A stretch of 64,000 nucleotides of DNA from Alkalibacter rhizosphaerae. Lineage in GTDB: Bacteria > Bacillota > Clostridia > Eubacteriales > Alkalibacteraceae. Location of the stretch: contig NZ_CP071444.1 in assembly GCF_017352215.1 (NCBI RefSeq), positions 1,860,001-1,924,000 of the forward strand, in the 5' to 3' direction. Shown piece by piece: positions 50,239 through 59,570 of the stretch. A program made the translations under genes and the position numbers. The number at the start of each line of letters is the position of its first letter. Position 1 is the stretch's first letter. The notes below the pieces were generated by a model that had not been told where the DNA came from, did not search any database, and worked only from the letters and a program-made list of their open reading frames with translations.

Positions 50239-51411
50239 TTAAAGGCTCCTAAGCGCATCGATGGGGTTGAGTCTGCTTGCCTTCCTTGCCGGCATGTAGC
50301 CAAAGAGTATCCCTACCGCTGCTGAGAATCCCAGGGCGATATAGATGGTTGTAGGAGCGATGGCAAAGCCTGTCCCGATAAAGCCTGCTGCGATATAGGC
50401 GATGGCGGCTCCCAAGACAAGGCCTGCAGTTCCACCGATCAGGGATAGAAATATCGATTCGATGATGAACTGTGCCTGGATGGTTCGAGGCGTCGCGCCA
50501 AGTGCCTTCCTGAGTCCGATCTCCATCCTTCGTTCCGTAACAGAAACCAGCATCATGTTCATGATCCCGATGCCCCCGACCACAAGGGATATGGCTGCAA
50601 TGCCTGCCAGAAGCAGGGTCATCATGCCTGTGATACTCTCAAAGGAGCTGATCATATCCCCCATGTTGAAGACACTGAAAGCATTCTCTTTGTAGTTAAA
50701 GGATGCATCAAGGACCCTTTCGATTTCTTGGACGGTTTCGTCCGCCGTTGTCGTGTCGACGAGAAACGCATCAAGGCTTGTTATGTTCTGTATCCCCATG
50801 GACCGCAGTGCCGTTGTGTAAGGAATGATCACAGAGGAATTGACCGAGCTTATTCCGAATGCGCTGGACGATGCAAGGGTCCCGATGATCGAGTAAGTTC
50901 GACCTCCGATAAGAAGTTCCTGACCGACGGGATCGGTCCCGTAGAAGAGCTCATTTGCAATGTCTGAGCCGATCACCGCCACCTGGTTGTCGGATTCCAG
51001 GTCCAATATGTTGATTGCCCTGCCGGACTTGAGGAGGCTGTCGTCGTTTTTAAAATACACATCGTTGTTTCCCTGTACCGAAATGTCATCCATGACGGTG
51101 CGCTCAGAAGTCACGCTCATTTTGCGGGAGACCGTGGGGGATACCCCGGAGATGTTGGAAAGCGCAGCGATCTCTTCCACATCCACATCATCAAGACCTT
51201 GCTTGACAGCAGTGCCCATGACGTTTACGGTGACCTTGTTTACTCCCAGACTCGTCACCTGGTCCGTTATGCTGCTTGTCGCCCCCTGGACGATGGTGAT
51301 CAGTGCGATGATGGCTGCGACTCCGATCACGATGCCAAGCATGGTGAGAAACGAGCGCAGCTTGTTGGAGACGATGTTTTCAAAGGACATTCTTATGCTC
51401 TCAAATATCAT
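50239..51411 (-). CDS. MacB/FtsX-type ABC transporter permease
   Basis: A 390-residue permease of the MacB/YknZ type: TM1 at ~18-42 (FLTMLGIVIGVAAIIALITI), a large extracytoplasmic MacB core domain (~45-250), and three C-terminal membrane helices (~268-290, ~320-345, ~355-375) separated by the EIGLRKALGATPRTIQAQFI coupling segment. It works with the ATPase and membrane fusion protein encoded upstream to export peptides, antibiotics or lipids. Its ATG overlaps the ATPase stop as TAATG. Confidence 0.9.
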   Translation of the reverse strand: MIFESIRMSFENIVSNKLRSFLTMLGIVIGVAAIIALITIVQGATSSITDQVTSLGVNKVTVNVMGTAVKQGLDDVDVEEIAALSNISGVSPTVSRKMSVTSERTVMDDISVQGNNDVYFKNDDSLLKSGRAINILDLESDNQVAVIGSDIANELFYGTDPVGQELLIGGRTYSIIGTLASSSAFGISSVNSSVIIPYTTALRSMGIQNITSLDAFLVDTTTADETVQEIERVLDASFNYKENAFSVFNMGDMISSFESITGMMTLLLAGIAAISLVVGGIGIMNMMLVSVTERRMEIGLRKALGATPRTIQAQFIIESIFLSLIGGTAGLVLGAAIAYIAAGFIGTGFAIAPTTIYIALGFSAAVGILFGYMPARKASRLNPIDALRSL

Positions 51412-52093
51412 TATACCACGCTCCCTTCGGACAGATATCCGTCCAGAATATGGACCACTCGCTTTGCGTGCCTTGCGATGTGCACATCGTGGGTGATCAT
51501 GATGATGGTACTGCCTTCCGAATTCAGCTCCTCAAAGAGCTCCATGACCTGTGTTCCGGTCTTCTGGTCAAGGGCTCCTGTGGGTTCGTCCGCCAATAGA
51601 ATGGAGGGTGCGGTCACAAGTGCCCTGGCAATGGCCACCCGTTGCTGCTGTCCCCGGAGAGCTGGTTGGGAAGGCTGGAAAGCTTGTCTTCCAGCCCCAC
51701 TTTGACAAGTACGGCCTTAGCCCTCTTCTTTCTTTCGGAAATAGGGATCCCGGAATAGATCAGCGGGAGTTCCACGTTCATCAGTGCCGTCATTCGAGGA
51801 AGCAGCTGGAAGCTCTGAAAGATGAATCCGATCTCCCGGTTCCTCACCTTGGAGAGCTGGGTCTCGTCCAGGGATCCCGTGTCGTTGCCTGCGAGGGTGT
51901 ACTTGCCTGATGATGGAACATCGAGGCAGCCGATGATGTTCATTAGGGTCGATTTTCCGGAACCGGAAGGGCCCAGGACTGAAATGAATTCTCCCTTGCG
52001 GACGATCAGATCCACTCCGTGAAGGACTTCCAGGTCTTCCTCACCCATGCTGTAGCTTTTTGATATGTTTTTCATGCTTAGTATTTCATTCAT
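51411..52093 (-). pseudogene. MacB/LolD-type ABC transporter ATPase, interrupted by one frameshift
   Basis: About 227 residues if repaired. The N-terminal part has Walker A LGPSGSGKSTLMNIIG, Q-loop IGFIFQSFQLLPRM and the beginning of the signature LPNQLSG. The frame then breaks, and [24 protein letters not shown] with the H-loop [13 protein letters not shown] continues in another frame. The break is at a run of four G (plus-strand CCCC at 51652-51655); one more G restores [15 protein letters not shown] exactly, the invariant ABC signature. Because the flanking exporter genes are intact, an assembly undercall is more likely than a dead gene. It starts on the last base of the membrane fusion gene stop. 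Confidence 0.88.
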
Positions 52094-52977
52094 TAGTTGC
52101 CACCGTCCTGACCGCCTCGGCCCATTCCGCCGCCAAAAGGAAAGCCTCCTGCTTCCACGATTTCGCCTAACAGAATTTCTTCGCCCTTATCGACGCCGCT
52201 GATGATTTCAACCAGCTTACCGTCGTTGATCCCTGTAACGATGGGTGTCTTCGCGGCGATGCCTTCTGCATTTTTCTTGAACACATAGGGAGTATTGTCG
52301 TCATCGAACTGTATTGCTGTCATCGGGAGGGCAATTGCATTTTTGACCTCGTCCTTTCGAAGGGTGACTTCTGCTGTCATACCTACTTTCAGAGATTCGT
52401 CGTAATCAAGTTTCACAACAGCAATGAAGTAGGTGACGCCATTTAGGATCGTGCCTTCCTTGGAAATGCTTTCTACCACACCGGCAAACTCCTTGTCAAT
52501 GGCCTTGATCCGAACAAGTACTTCCTTGCCTGGAGTCACTGCGGCAAGCTCATATTCATCCACCTTCACGCTTACCTCAAGGTCCGTATAGTCGACGATG
52601 GTGATGAGTTTTGTGCCGGGAGATACGGTCTCATTTTCATCTACGAAAATCTCTGCGATCTCTCCGTCCATTCCTGCTTCCGGATTGGAACCGGAACTCG
52701 GGTCAAGAAGGTCTTTGCCCTCTATTACCAGCTCCCCCTCTGATACAAAGATCTCATTGATAGTGGCAGCCCTTTCAGAAAGAATGGTTTCTCTATTGTT
52801 GGCCTCGATATTGCCTGAAAAGGAATACCAAGTGGTGATGTCGGCAGCTGTTGCATTCACCGTCTCCAATGGGATTGACTTCGGTGTGAGAAGTGATCTT
52901 CCTGCGAATAGCGCTATTGCAATGCCAGCTATGATTAGTACCCAGTTTCGTAGTTTGTTTCTTTTCTTTTTATTCAA
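52093..52977 (-). CDS. Membrane fusion (HlyD/RND adaptor) protein of the efflux operon
   Basis: A 294-residue adaptor with an N-terminal membrane anchor (~11-29), a barrel-sandwich segment whose biotinyl-lipoyl halves are around TITEINEIFVSEGELV-like sequence and AEIFVDENETVSPGTKLITI, a beta-barrel with VSVKVDEYELAAVTPGKEV, and a Gly-rich tail (GGGMGRGGQDGG). Similar to YknX-type adaptors that couple MacB-like permeases in Gram-positive bacteria. TTG start at 52977 with AGGAGGAA upstream. First gene of the five-gene minus-strand operon. Confidence 0.88.
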   Translation of the reverse strand: MNKKKRNKLRNWVLIIAGIAIALFAGRSLLTPKSIPLETVNATAADITTWYSFSGNIEANNRETILSERAATINEIFVSEGELVIEGKDLLDPSSGSNPEAGMDGEIAEIFVDENETVSPGTKLITIVDYTDLEVSVKVDEYELAAVTPGKEVLVRIKAIDKEFAGVVESISKEGTILNGVTYFIAVVKLDYDESLKVGMTAEVTLRKDEVKNAIALPMTAIQFDDDNTPYVFKKNAEGIAAKTPIVTGINDGKLVEIISGVDKGEEILLGEIVEAGGFPFGGGMGRGGQDGGN

Positions 52978-53055
52978 TGGGGATTCCTCCTAGAATTCAT
53001 TTTATGTTGGAAGTATAGATCACCATTGTGAACTGAGGATGAACTTGATCAAGTG

Positions 53056-53117
53056 ATCAAGGGGACGGTTCTACCGATTACGACTGGTTTCGTAATCGGT
53101 AGAACCGTCCCCTTGAT
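53056..53117. repeat. Large REP-like palindrome with 28-bp perfect stem
   Basis: The left arm (53056-53083, containing AAGGGGACGGTTCTACCG) and right arm (53090-53117) are perfectly complementary over 28 bases around the loop CTGGTT, followed on the plus strand by a T-rich tract. This is far longer than a normal terminator. GGGGACGGTTCT-type ends recall repetitive elements linked with Y1-type transposases in Bacillota, by memory only. Confidence 0.7.
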
Positions 53118-53131
53118 TTTATTTCTATTTT

Positions 53132-53328
53132 TTAATTCGAAAACGCTTCAAAATAGCTCTTTTCTGTCGTAAAGTCGGTGATGATAAAATCCGTCAGCAT
53201 TTTGTCGATGACGGCATAGACACCGGATAATCTTCCACTACATGGATCTTGATTGGAGAGTCAGGGAATTCTTCGAAGGAATAATTCTTGTCACGGACCA
53301 TGACAAGGATTTTGTCATTGACAAATTT
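53132..53328 (-). pseudogene. Decayed or frameshifted coding remnant
   Basis: On the minus strand a protein-like reading KFVNDKILVMVRDKNYSFEE through IKIHVVEDYP breaks near 53219-53224 and continues in another frame as VYAVIDKMLTDFIITDFTTE to a TAA at 53132-53134. A single added G would join them as EDYPGVYAVIDK. The upstream end meets a stop codon, so the N-terminus is missing. No family recognised. It lies beside the large palindrome, suggesting a scar of a past insertion. Confidence 0.4.
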
Positions 53329-53400
53329 TTAGAGTCTTATTTTTTACAGTTCTTCGAGAGTATAATAGTATTTAAATGAAAAATAAAAAGGGTGGTTTTG

Positions 53401-56400
53401 ATGGGCAAGTGGAAAAGGGCATTGTCGATTTTGTTGACCGGTTTGCTATTTACGTCTTTTATGGGTAGCCCCGCTGGATGGAATAATAGCGCTGTAGCTG
53501 CAGATGTGGTCTTTGATCTTTCTGTGGGAGATATCATCGTGGAAGATGGAACGGATCCGGGAACCTACCGGGTGCTTCATGGCAATCCCCAAGTTGCCGT
53601 GGATAATATTCCTTTCAATCAACAATTGACTCTTGCGGGAACAACTGGAACCTATGGAGTTCGAGTTTCTTCCACATTCGGAACGGTGAATTTGAAGCTG
53701 GCGGGTTTGAACACCACTGCCATGGCAAATTTTGGAGGGATCGAGATTCTTAGTGACGATGATCGAGAGGTCGTCATAGTTTTAGAAGATGGAACGACAA
53801 ATGTCATAAATGGAAACATCTATAACCACTCCACCAGTTCGGGAGGAGGCTTGACCATCGCCTGTGAGCACGCCCATGAAATTGGACATGTTTGTGACAG
53901 CAGTTGCGGTTCTTTGAGTGTGACGCGACCGACCAGCTACAACGGAGCAGCCATCAGCGGTCACAATACGACAATTATAGGCGGAAACATTACAGCGGTA
54001 GGTGGAAATAGTTCTCCCGGCATCGGAAGGTACGGCACCGTATATAATCTTCAAATTTCCGGCGGAAACATATCATCTACAGGCAGAGGCAGTTATGGAA
54101 CAGCAGGAATAGGTGGGGGCGATATATCCAATGCCCATGGGATCTATTTCGATGGGGGTATCATTCATGCTCAAGGCTACCGAAATGGTGCAGGTATAGG
54201 TGCGGGCGATATTTTTTATGGAAGTGGAGGCCAAGCCCATGATGTGATCATTAGTGGAGGGACCATCCGAACGGCAGGAGGGAGCAGCGGTCAAGGAATT
54301 GGTGGAGCCGGTGTCTGCTCCAACTTTCAAATCAATGGCGGTTCTGTCAATACCACATCCATCAAGATCCAGCCCGTCAATCAGGATGGAGCAAACGTTT
54401 ATAAGACCGTCATCACATTGTCGGAGGTTTCCAGCGTCAAGCAGGTGACAGCTGTTGAGATGTCAGGAGCGGACTATTATGGTCTGAATGACGTGTTTAC
54501 GGATACTGTGGGGAAATTGTATTTTTATCTGCCGGAAGGAGCAGCCGTCACCGGCATTACGGCAGGAGGGGTGGATTACCAGGGAGAGGTGACCACTACC
54601 AGCGACAACCTGGCGGCAGCAACTTTTGGGGTGCCTACCTGTCAAATCGGAGACACCATATACACGACCCTGGCAGATGGACTGGCTGCATTGACCAATG
54701 GAGATACCTTGAAACTTCTTCGAAACATTGAGTACAACCAAACCTTTGCGTATCGAAGTTCTTTTACTCTGGACACCAACGGATTTGTGTTGGATGTAAA
54801 TGCCGGGGGCAATACTGGCCTCATAGCAGATGGATATGACATGACATTGACCGGAAATGGAGCCTTCAATATTATCAGTACAGGAATTGGCATACATGCA
54901 TATGATGGAGGATCAGCAGAGGTTACCAATGTGGTTGCCGGAACCACCGGGATCAATGTTACCGATGGAAACAGTGTGATCCGCGTTTATGAGAATGTAG
55001 AGGTGAAGGATTCTGCAGGCGATCCTTCAGGCAGGGCGGTTTATGTGGAAGCTGATTACGGCAACAAATCCTATATCACTATCGAAGGTGACGTAACAGC
55101 CCGTTATGGAGTATATGCCTATCTGGATGGAGTAGTTACCATAGACGGCATCTTGGACGTAGTAGAAAACTATGTACAAGTTTTTGATATGGTCAAGACT
55201 CCATCGGATCATGATGTCTCCACCACAAAAACCGGATATCACACCTATACCGGGCTGAACAATACGGTTTGGATCAAAGCAGCCCCACCGGAGGAACCAA
55301 TTATGACCCTCCAACCGGTCGATGTGGAGACTACCTACGGAAACATTTCAGAGACCCTGGAGGTAGCTGCTACCGTTGAAGATGGGGTGGATTTGGCCTA
55401 TGCCTGGTATGAAAGCTCGGATGGTTCATTGATCGATGGGACCGCTGTTCTTGGCGACCTAGAAGAATTTGTGATTCCGGAAACTCTCCAGGCAGGGACA
55501 TACCATTATTATTGTACGTTGTCAGTGACGGATCCGGCAACGGGTCTTAAGAGCTCCAAGACCAGCGATGTAGCTGAAGTGTTGGTCAATAAGGCCTTGC
55601 CTGACGTGGATGCCCCGACGGGATTGACGGCAAAATTCGGACAAACTCTAAAAGACGTAGAACTACCAGATGGGTTTTCCTTTGAAGATTCGCTGGACAC
55701 ATCAGTGGGAGATGCGGGCGAAAACAGTTTTACAGTACACTATACACCGGAAGATGAAGACAACTATGAGGTGGTTGCTGGTATCAAAGTGGTTGTCACA
55801 GTGAAACCAATAGCACTTGTCTTTGAAGGAACCAATTGGTCTGCAGGTGTGGAAGTATTGGATCTGGAGACCAAAGTGAATGTGGATGAACGAAATCAGC
55901 CAGGAGTGGAAAAGGTAAGAATATTCATGGGCGTTCTTCGCATTGGAGATAGTGCAGCTCATTTTGACCAGGTCGAAGAATGGGTTGGTCAAAAAGGATA
56001 TTCTCTGTTGGCTTTGTTTGATCTGGAACTCATGAAAGAGATCACATATCTGGATGGCAGGATCGAATCCGTACCTGTGCCGAAAGAAGATTTGCTCGAT
56101 CCCGTCACCATACGCTTGTTGTTGGACGAGAAACTGGCTGCAGTTTCAGATCCGGCAATTGCCTTTATCGATGAGAGTGGTGAAGTTTTGCTTTTGGAAG
56201 GAATGATCCTTGAGGTGGATGGGAAGACGTATCTGGAATTTGAAACAGACCACTTCAGCGATTATGCTGTCTTGGAAGCGATTGACATGGAAAATCCGAA
56301 AACCGGGGTACTTGGATGGATGAACTGGTTGAACATGACGCTGTTGGCATTTGGGGCATATCTGTTCCAGCGAAATCGCAAGAGACATTCGTTGAATATT

Positions 56401-56403
56401 TGA
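53401..56403 (+). CDS. Large cell-surface protein with signal peptide, Gly-rich repeats and sortase-type anchor
   Basis: A 1000-residue secreted protein. The signal peptide (1-34) ends SAVAA. Residues ~190-305 hold several Gly-rich repeats of the form I-x-GG-x-I-x-A-x-G ending in GIG (GGNITAVGGNSSPGIG, GGIIHAQGYRNGAGIG, GGTIRTAGGSSGQGIG), likely a beta-helix. Residues ~640-805 look like Ig or MBG-like modules (LQPVDVETTYGNISETLEV, then VHYTPEDEDNYEVV). The C-terminus is a sorting signal: NPKTG (965-969), a hydrophobic stretch and RNRKR. A sortase with NPKTG-like specificity would anchor it to the wall. ATG 53401 is chosen over GTG 53392 because AAAAGGGTGG lies just upstream. Ligand unknown. 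Confidence 0.82.
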   Translation: MGKWKRALSILLTGLLFTSFMGSPAGWNNSAVAADVVFDLSVGDIIVEDGTDPGTYRVLHGNPQVAVDNIPFNQQLTLAGTTGTYGVRVSSTFGTVNLKLAGLNTTAMANFGGIEILSDDDREVVIVLEDGTTNVINGNIYNHSTSSGGGLTIACEHAHEIGHVCDSSCGSLSVTRPTSYNGAAISGHNTTIIGGNITAVGGNSSPGIGRYGTVYNLQISGGNISSTGRGSYGTAGIGGGDISNAHGIYFDGGIIHAQGYRNGAGIGAGDIFYGSGGQAHDVIISGGTIRTAGGSSGQGIGGAGVCSNFQINGGSVNTTSIKIQPVNQDGANVYKTVITLSEVSSVKQVTAVEMSGADYYGLNDVFTDTVGKLYFYLPEGAAVTGITAGGVDYQGEVTTTSDNLAAATFGVPTCQIGDTIYTTLADGLAALTNGDTLKLLRNIEYNQTFAYRSSFTLDTNGFVLDVNAGGNTGLIADGYDMTLTGNGAFNIISTGIGIHAYDGGSAEVTNVVAGTTGINVTDGNSVIRVYENVEVKDSAGDPSGRAVYVEADYGNKSYITIEGDVTARYGVYAYLDGVVTIDGILDVVENYVQVFDMVKTPSDHDVSTTKTGYHTYTGLNNTVWIKAAPPEEPIMTLQPVDVETTYGNISETLEVAATVEDGVDLAYAWYESSDGSLIDGTAVLGDLEEFVIPETLQAGTYHYYCTLSVTDPATGLKSSKTSDVAEVLVNKALPDVDAPTGLTAKFGQTLKDVELPDGFSFEDSLDTSVGDAGENSFTVHYTPEDEDNYEVVAGIKVVVTVKPIALVFEGTNWSAGVEVLDLETKVNVDERNQPGVEKVRIFMGVLRIGDSAAHFDQVEEWVGQKGYSLLALFDLELMKEITYLDGRIESVPVPKEDLLDPVTIRLLLDEKLAAVSDPAIAFIDESGEVLLLEGMILEVDGKTYLEFETDHFSDYAVLEAIDMENPKTGVLGWMNWLNMTLLAFGAYLFQRNRKRHSLNI

Positions 56404-56490
56404 TGAATTTCTGATATTTTACGATCTGACACCGAAACCGGTAGGCACTATCGAATGGGAGTGAACAAAACAAGTTTCTTCTATAATTAA

Positions 56491-56530
56491 AAAGCGAGAG
56501 GGTCATGGCATGCCACGACTCTCTCGCTTT
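56491..56530. terminator. Bidirectional terminator between the surface protein and cyclase genes
   Basis: AAAGCGAGAG (56491-56500) pairs with CTCTCGCTTT (56521-56530); the interior also pairs (GTC, TGGCA with TGCCA, GAC). T-rich on both exits. Confidence 0.85.
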
Positions 56531-56548
56531 ATTAGGCTCGATATTTTT

Positions 56549-57484
56549 TTAGAATCCGCCGTAGTTGTAGACTCGTTCTGGAACGTCGTTCAAATCGTCT
56601 TCGTCGATTTCCGCAACGCAACGAACCATGGCACCGTCTCCCAGCCACCATCGGATGGGGAATGCCATAAACTTAAAGCGTTTTCCCACTACTTTATCTA
56701 GATCTCCGCCGATGTTTTCCACGCCGACAATACCGTTGCCCATCATGTACTTGTGGCAGGGCTCCCAAGTTCCTTCCAAACCATGGTCTTCCAGTTTGCC
56801 ATAGGCTTCCATGTACTTTTCCATGCCGTAGACTTCGATGAAGGTATCCTTGTGGAATTCAGCGTAGGCTTCGAGGCCGAATTTCTCGATATATTCTTGC
56901 GTGATCGGTTTTCCGGAATTTCCGATCAAGTTCATTTGTGGTGGTCCATTTTGTCCCATGGTGGTATGAAGCGGATGATCCAATGCCTGTTGATCCATGG
57001 CTACACACTTTGGTTTATATTTTTCAAACCATTGTCCGGCTTCTCGGCCGCATCCGCAAGAATAATGGTAGTAATCTTTGGAATCGTCAAATTTCAGATG
57101 CATGCCTGTACGCAAAACCAGGACCATTCCCTCTACTTCTTCGTGTTTAACGCCGGCTCTTTCCAGTGCATCATCCAAATGTGCTGCCGTGATCAGACCC
57201 CAGTCGTCCACTTTGATGTCCAGGCATACGGCATCTCCGTAGTAGGCATCCAATGGCAATTCATGGGTATACCGGGCACGACTGCCGTCGAATTCCCGTT
57301 CCATGACGTGACGAGGTGCATCGGCGTGGGTACCGCAGTGCATGACAACATCGATTTTTTGTGTCAAGACACCACTTTTTGCCAGGTTGTGCATGGTGTC
57401 GATTTTAGGCTTGGCAAAATATGGCCAGACCGGTATATCCGCATGAAACGGATGACTTAAATCTACTAAAACTTTTTTCCCCAT
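56549..57484 (-). CDS. Cyclase-family metal hydrolase (kynurenine formamidase/isatin hydrolase type)
   Basis: A 311-residue protein of the cyclase family. The metal-binding motif is MHCGTHADAPRH (H49, H53, D55), and the N-terminal VDLSHPFHADIPVWP is typical. Family members open amide or lactone rings (N-formylkynurenine, isatin) using a divalent metal. At 311 residues it is longer than the usual 210-270. Last gene of the sigma-54-dependent operon, 19 bases after the BKACE gene. By context it may open a cyclic ester or amide at the start of the pathway; this is inference. Confidence 0.83.
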   Translation of the reverse strand: MGKKVLVDLSHPFHADIPVWPYFAKPKIDTMHNLAKSGVLTQKIDVVMHCGTHADAPRHVMEREFDGSRARYTHELPLDAYYGDAVCLDIKVDDWGLITAAHLDDALERAGVKHEEVEGMVLVLRTGMHLKFDDSKDYYHYSCGCGREAGQWFEKYKPKCVAMDQQALDHPLHTTMGQNGPPQMNLIGNSGKPITQEYIEKFGLEAYAEFHKDTFIEVYGMEKYMEAYGKLEDHGLEGTWEPCHKYMMGNGIVGVENIGGDLDKVVGKRFKFMAFPIRWWLGDGAMVRCVAEIDEDDLNDVPERVYNYGGF

Positions 57485-57503
57485 AATGATTTCCTCCGAT
57501 TTT

Positions 57504-58361
57504 TTATTTTGTATGTCCCTTTACGTTCCAATTTTGAAGCCCGAGAATTTCTCTGGTTTCCTGGGGCGTTGCAACTTCCTTGCCAAACTCGGCAACGATG
57601 CGGTTTGTTCTTTCAATAAATTGCCGGTTCGACGTTGCCAGAACTTTAGGCGCATAGAAGATGTTATCCTCCATGCCGACGCGCAAGTGGCCGCCCATGG
57701 CCAGGGCAGTGTACATGATCGGTAAATGTCCCTTGCCGATTCCCAGTGCGCCCCAAGTACAATCTTCCGGGATCAGGCTTTTTAAAAAGACCAGATTTTC
57801 CACCGTTGCGCTCATGCCACCTGCTACGCCCAATACGAACTGGAAGTGCAATGGAGCTTTTAGAACGCCTTTTTTCAGATAGTACAAGGCATTGTAAACC
57901 ATACCGGCATCGAAGATCTCGATCTCCGGCTTTACGTTGACTTCCTGCATTGCCAGACCAAGCTTTTCCAAAAAGCTCGGTGAATTTTCAAAAACAGTGT
58001 TGTGCTGCCAGTTCATGGATCCACAATCGAAGGAAGACATTTCCGGTTTCAATTCATAAAAGGGTTTGATTCGAATGTCGTCGGTCAAACCGATCCCTCC
58101 GGAAGTGGTAAGGTTGATGACGATGTCGCATTTTTCCCGAACCAGCTTGACGGTTTCTGCAAACTTGTCAAAATCCATGGAAGCTTTATTTTCATCGTTG
58201 CGGATGTGGATGTGAGCCACAGACGCTCCTGCATGGTAACAATCCAAAATTTCTTCTGCGATTTCTTCCGGTTGAAGAGGGATATTTGGTGTATCGCTCT
58301 TTTGCGGCCATGCTCCCGTAGTAGCAACCGTTAATATAACTTTGTTTGATAGATCACTCAT
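57504..58361 (-). CDS. Beta-keto acid cleavage enzyme (BKACE family)
   Basis: A 285-residue TIM-barrel zinc enzyme (formerly DUF849). Zinc ligands are in VAHIHIRND (~49-55), a second region is INLTTSGG, and LGIGKGHLPIMYTALAMGGHLRVGMEDN carries the conserved Gly-His and Arg-Gly-Glu elements. Members condense a beta-keto acid with acetyl-CoA to give acetoacetate and a new acyl-CoA. The best known is Kce of lysine fermentation, but lysine-pathway partners kdd and kal are absent. The acetoacetate product fits the CoA-transferase and thiolase genes in the same operon. Confidence 0.9.
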   Translation of the reverse strand: MSDLSNKVILTVATTGAWPQKSDTPNIPLQPEEIAEEILDCYHAGASVAHIHIRNDENKASMDFDKFAETVKLVREKCDIVINLTTSGGIGLTDDIRIKPFYELKPEMSSFDCGSMNWQHNTVFENSPSFLEKLGLAMQEVNVKPEIEIFDAGMVYNALYYLKKGVLKAPLHFQFVLGVAGGMSATVENLVFLKSLIPEDCTWGALGIGKGHLPIMYTALAMGGHLRVGMEDNIFYAPKVLATSNRQFIERTNRIVAEFGKEVATPQETREILGLQNWNVKGHTK

Positions 58362-58375
58362 GGTAAACCCTCCTC

Positions 58376-59557
58376 CTATTTTCGTTTAACGATCAAGCTT
58401 GTTCCCATTCCTCCACCGATACACAGGGTGGCAAGACCGGTCTTGGCTTGACGTTTTTTCATCTCATAGAGCAAAGTTACAAAGATCCGCGCCCCGGATG
58501 CGCCGATGGGATGTCCCAATGCAATGGCGCCGCCGTTGACATTTACTTTTTCCATAGGAAAGTTCAAGTCCCGAGCTACGGCAATGGCTTGGGCTGCGAA
58601 GGCTTCATTTGCTTCGATCAGATCCAGATCGGAAACCTGGATCCCGGCTTTTTCAAATGCTTTTAAAGAGGCGGGTATGGGACCGCAACCCATCACTTCC
58701 GGATCCACACCCGCAGATCCATAAGAGACGATCTCGGCCAGGATCTCTACGCCCAATTCTTTTGCCTTTTCTTCGGACATGACTACCACCATGGCGGCAC
58801 CGTCGTTGATGCCGGAAGCATTGCCTGCAGTTACAGAACCATCTTTTTTAAAAGCGGGCCGAAGTTTTGCCAGCGATTCTGCCGTGGTGCCGAATCGAGG
58901 AAACTCGTCCGTGTCCACTACAGTAAATTCCCCTTTTCGTTTTGGTACTTGAATAGGGATGATCTCGTCTTTAAATCGACCGGACTCAATGGCTTGTTGC
59001 GCCTTTTGTTGGCTGGAAGCGGCAAAAATATCTTGCTCTTCTCTGGAGATATTGTATCGTTCTGCAATGTTTTCTGCAGTGATCCCCATGTGGATTCCCG
59101 TAAAAGCGTCGGTGAGTCCATCTTTCAACATGGTATCCACCATGGTTGCATCTCCCATTTTTGATCCCCATCGATTGGTCGGGACCACATAAGGCGCTTG
59201 GGACATGCTTTCGGTCCCGCCAGCCAGCACGATCTGTGCATCTCCTGCACGGATCATCTGTGCCGCCAGGCTTACCGCCCGCAAGCCGGATCCACATACC
59301 TTGTTGATGGTCATGGCAGACACGCTTTGGGGCAACCCGCAACGAATGGCTACTTGCCTTGCGATGTTTTGTCCAAGACCTGCGCCGAGAACATTGCCGA
59401 TGATCACCTCATCTACCATGTTTTTATCCACATTTGCTCGTTTTAGTGCTTCGTGTGCAGCCGCCACACCCAGATCCAAAGCGGATACCGTCGAAAGACT
59501 TCCGCCGAAACTGCCGATGGGGGTTCGAGCTGCACTTGCTATGACTACTTTTATCAT
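58376..59557 (-). CDS. Acetyl-CoA acetyltransferase (thiolase)
   Basis: A 393-residue thiolase, converting acetoacetyl-CoA and CoA to two acetyl-CoA, or the reverse. The nucleophile Cys88 is in [14 protein letters not shown], the His in [13 protein letters not shown] and the second Cys in LCIGGGMG near the end. NEAFAAQA is also present. ATG 59557 is used; a GTG four codons upstream overlaps the ribosome site GGTGGAGAG. In this operon thiolysis of acetoacetyl-CoA would regenerate the acetyl-CoA consumed by BKACE. Confidence 0.95.
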   Translation of the reverse strand: MIKVVIASAARTPIGSFGGSLSTVSALDLGVAAAHEALKRANVDKNMVDEVIIGNVLGAGLGQNIARQVAIRCGLPQSVSAMTINKVCGSGLRAVSLAAQMIRAGDAQIVLAGGTESMSQAPYVVPTNRWGSKMGDATMVDTMLKDGLTDAFTGIHMGITAENIAERYNISREEQDIFAASSQQKAQQAIESGRFKDEIIPIQVPKRKGEFTVVDTDEFPRFGTTAESLAKLRPAFKKDGSVTAGNASGINDGAAMVVVMSEEKAKELGVEILAEIVSYGSAGVDPEVMGCGPIPASLKAFEKAGIQVSDLDLIEANEAFAAQAIAVARDLNFPMEKVNVNGGAIALGHPIGASGARIFVTLLYEMKKRQAKTGLATLCIGGGMGTSLIVKRK

Positions 59558-59570
59558 TTGTCTCTCCACC

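Larger units (their letters stand above)
52978..53391. other. Intergenic region between the efflux operon and the surface protein gene
   Basis: Besides the ribosome site of the fusion protein gene, it holds a 12-base palindrome ACTTGATCAAGT (53043-53054), a 28-bp-stem palindrome (53056-53117) and a decayed coding remnant (53132-53328). TATAAT at 53361-53366 may serve the surface protein gene, though no good -35 box accompanies it. No intact gene is seen. Confidence 0.6.

Noticed and set aside
56549-58361. Lysine fermentation operon based on the BKACE gene
   Set aside because: kdd, kal and the aminomutase genes are absent from the operon, so the Kce assignment is not supported.
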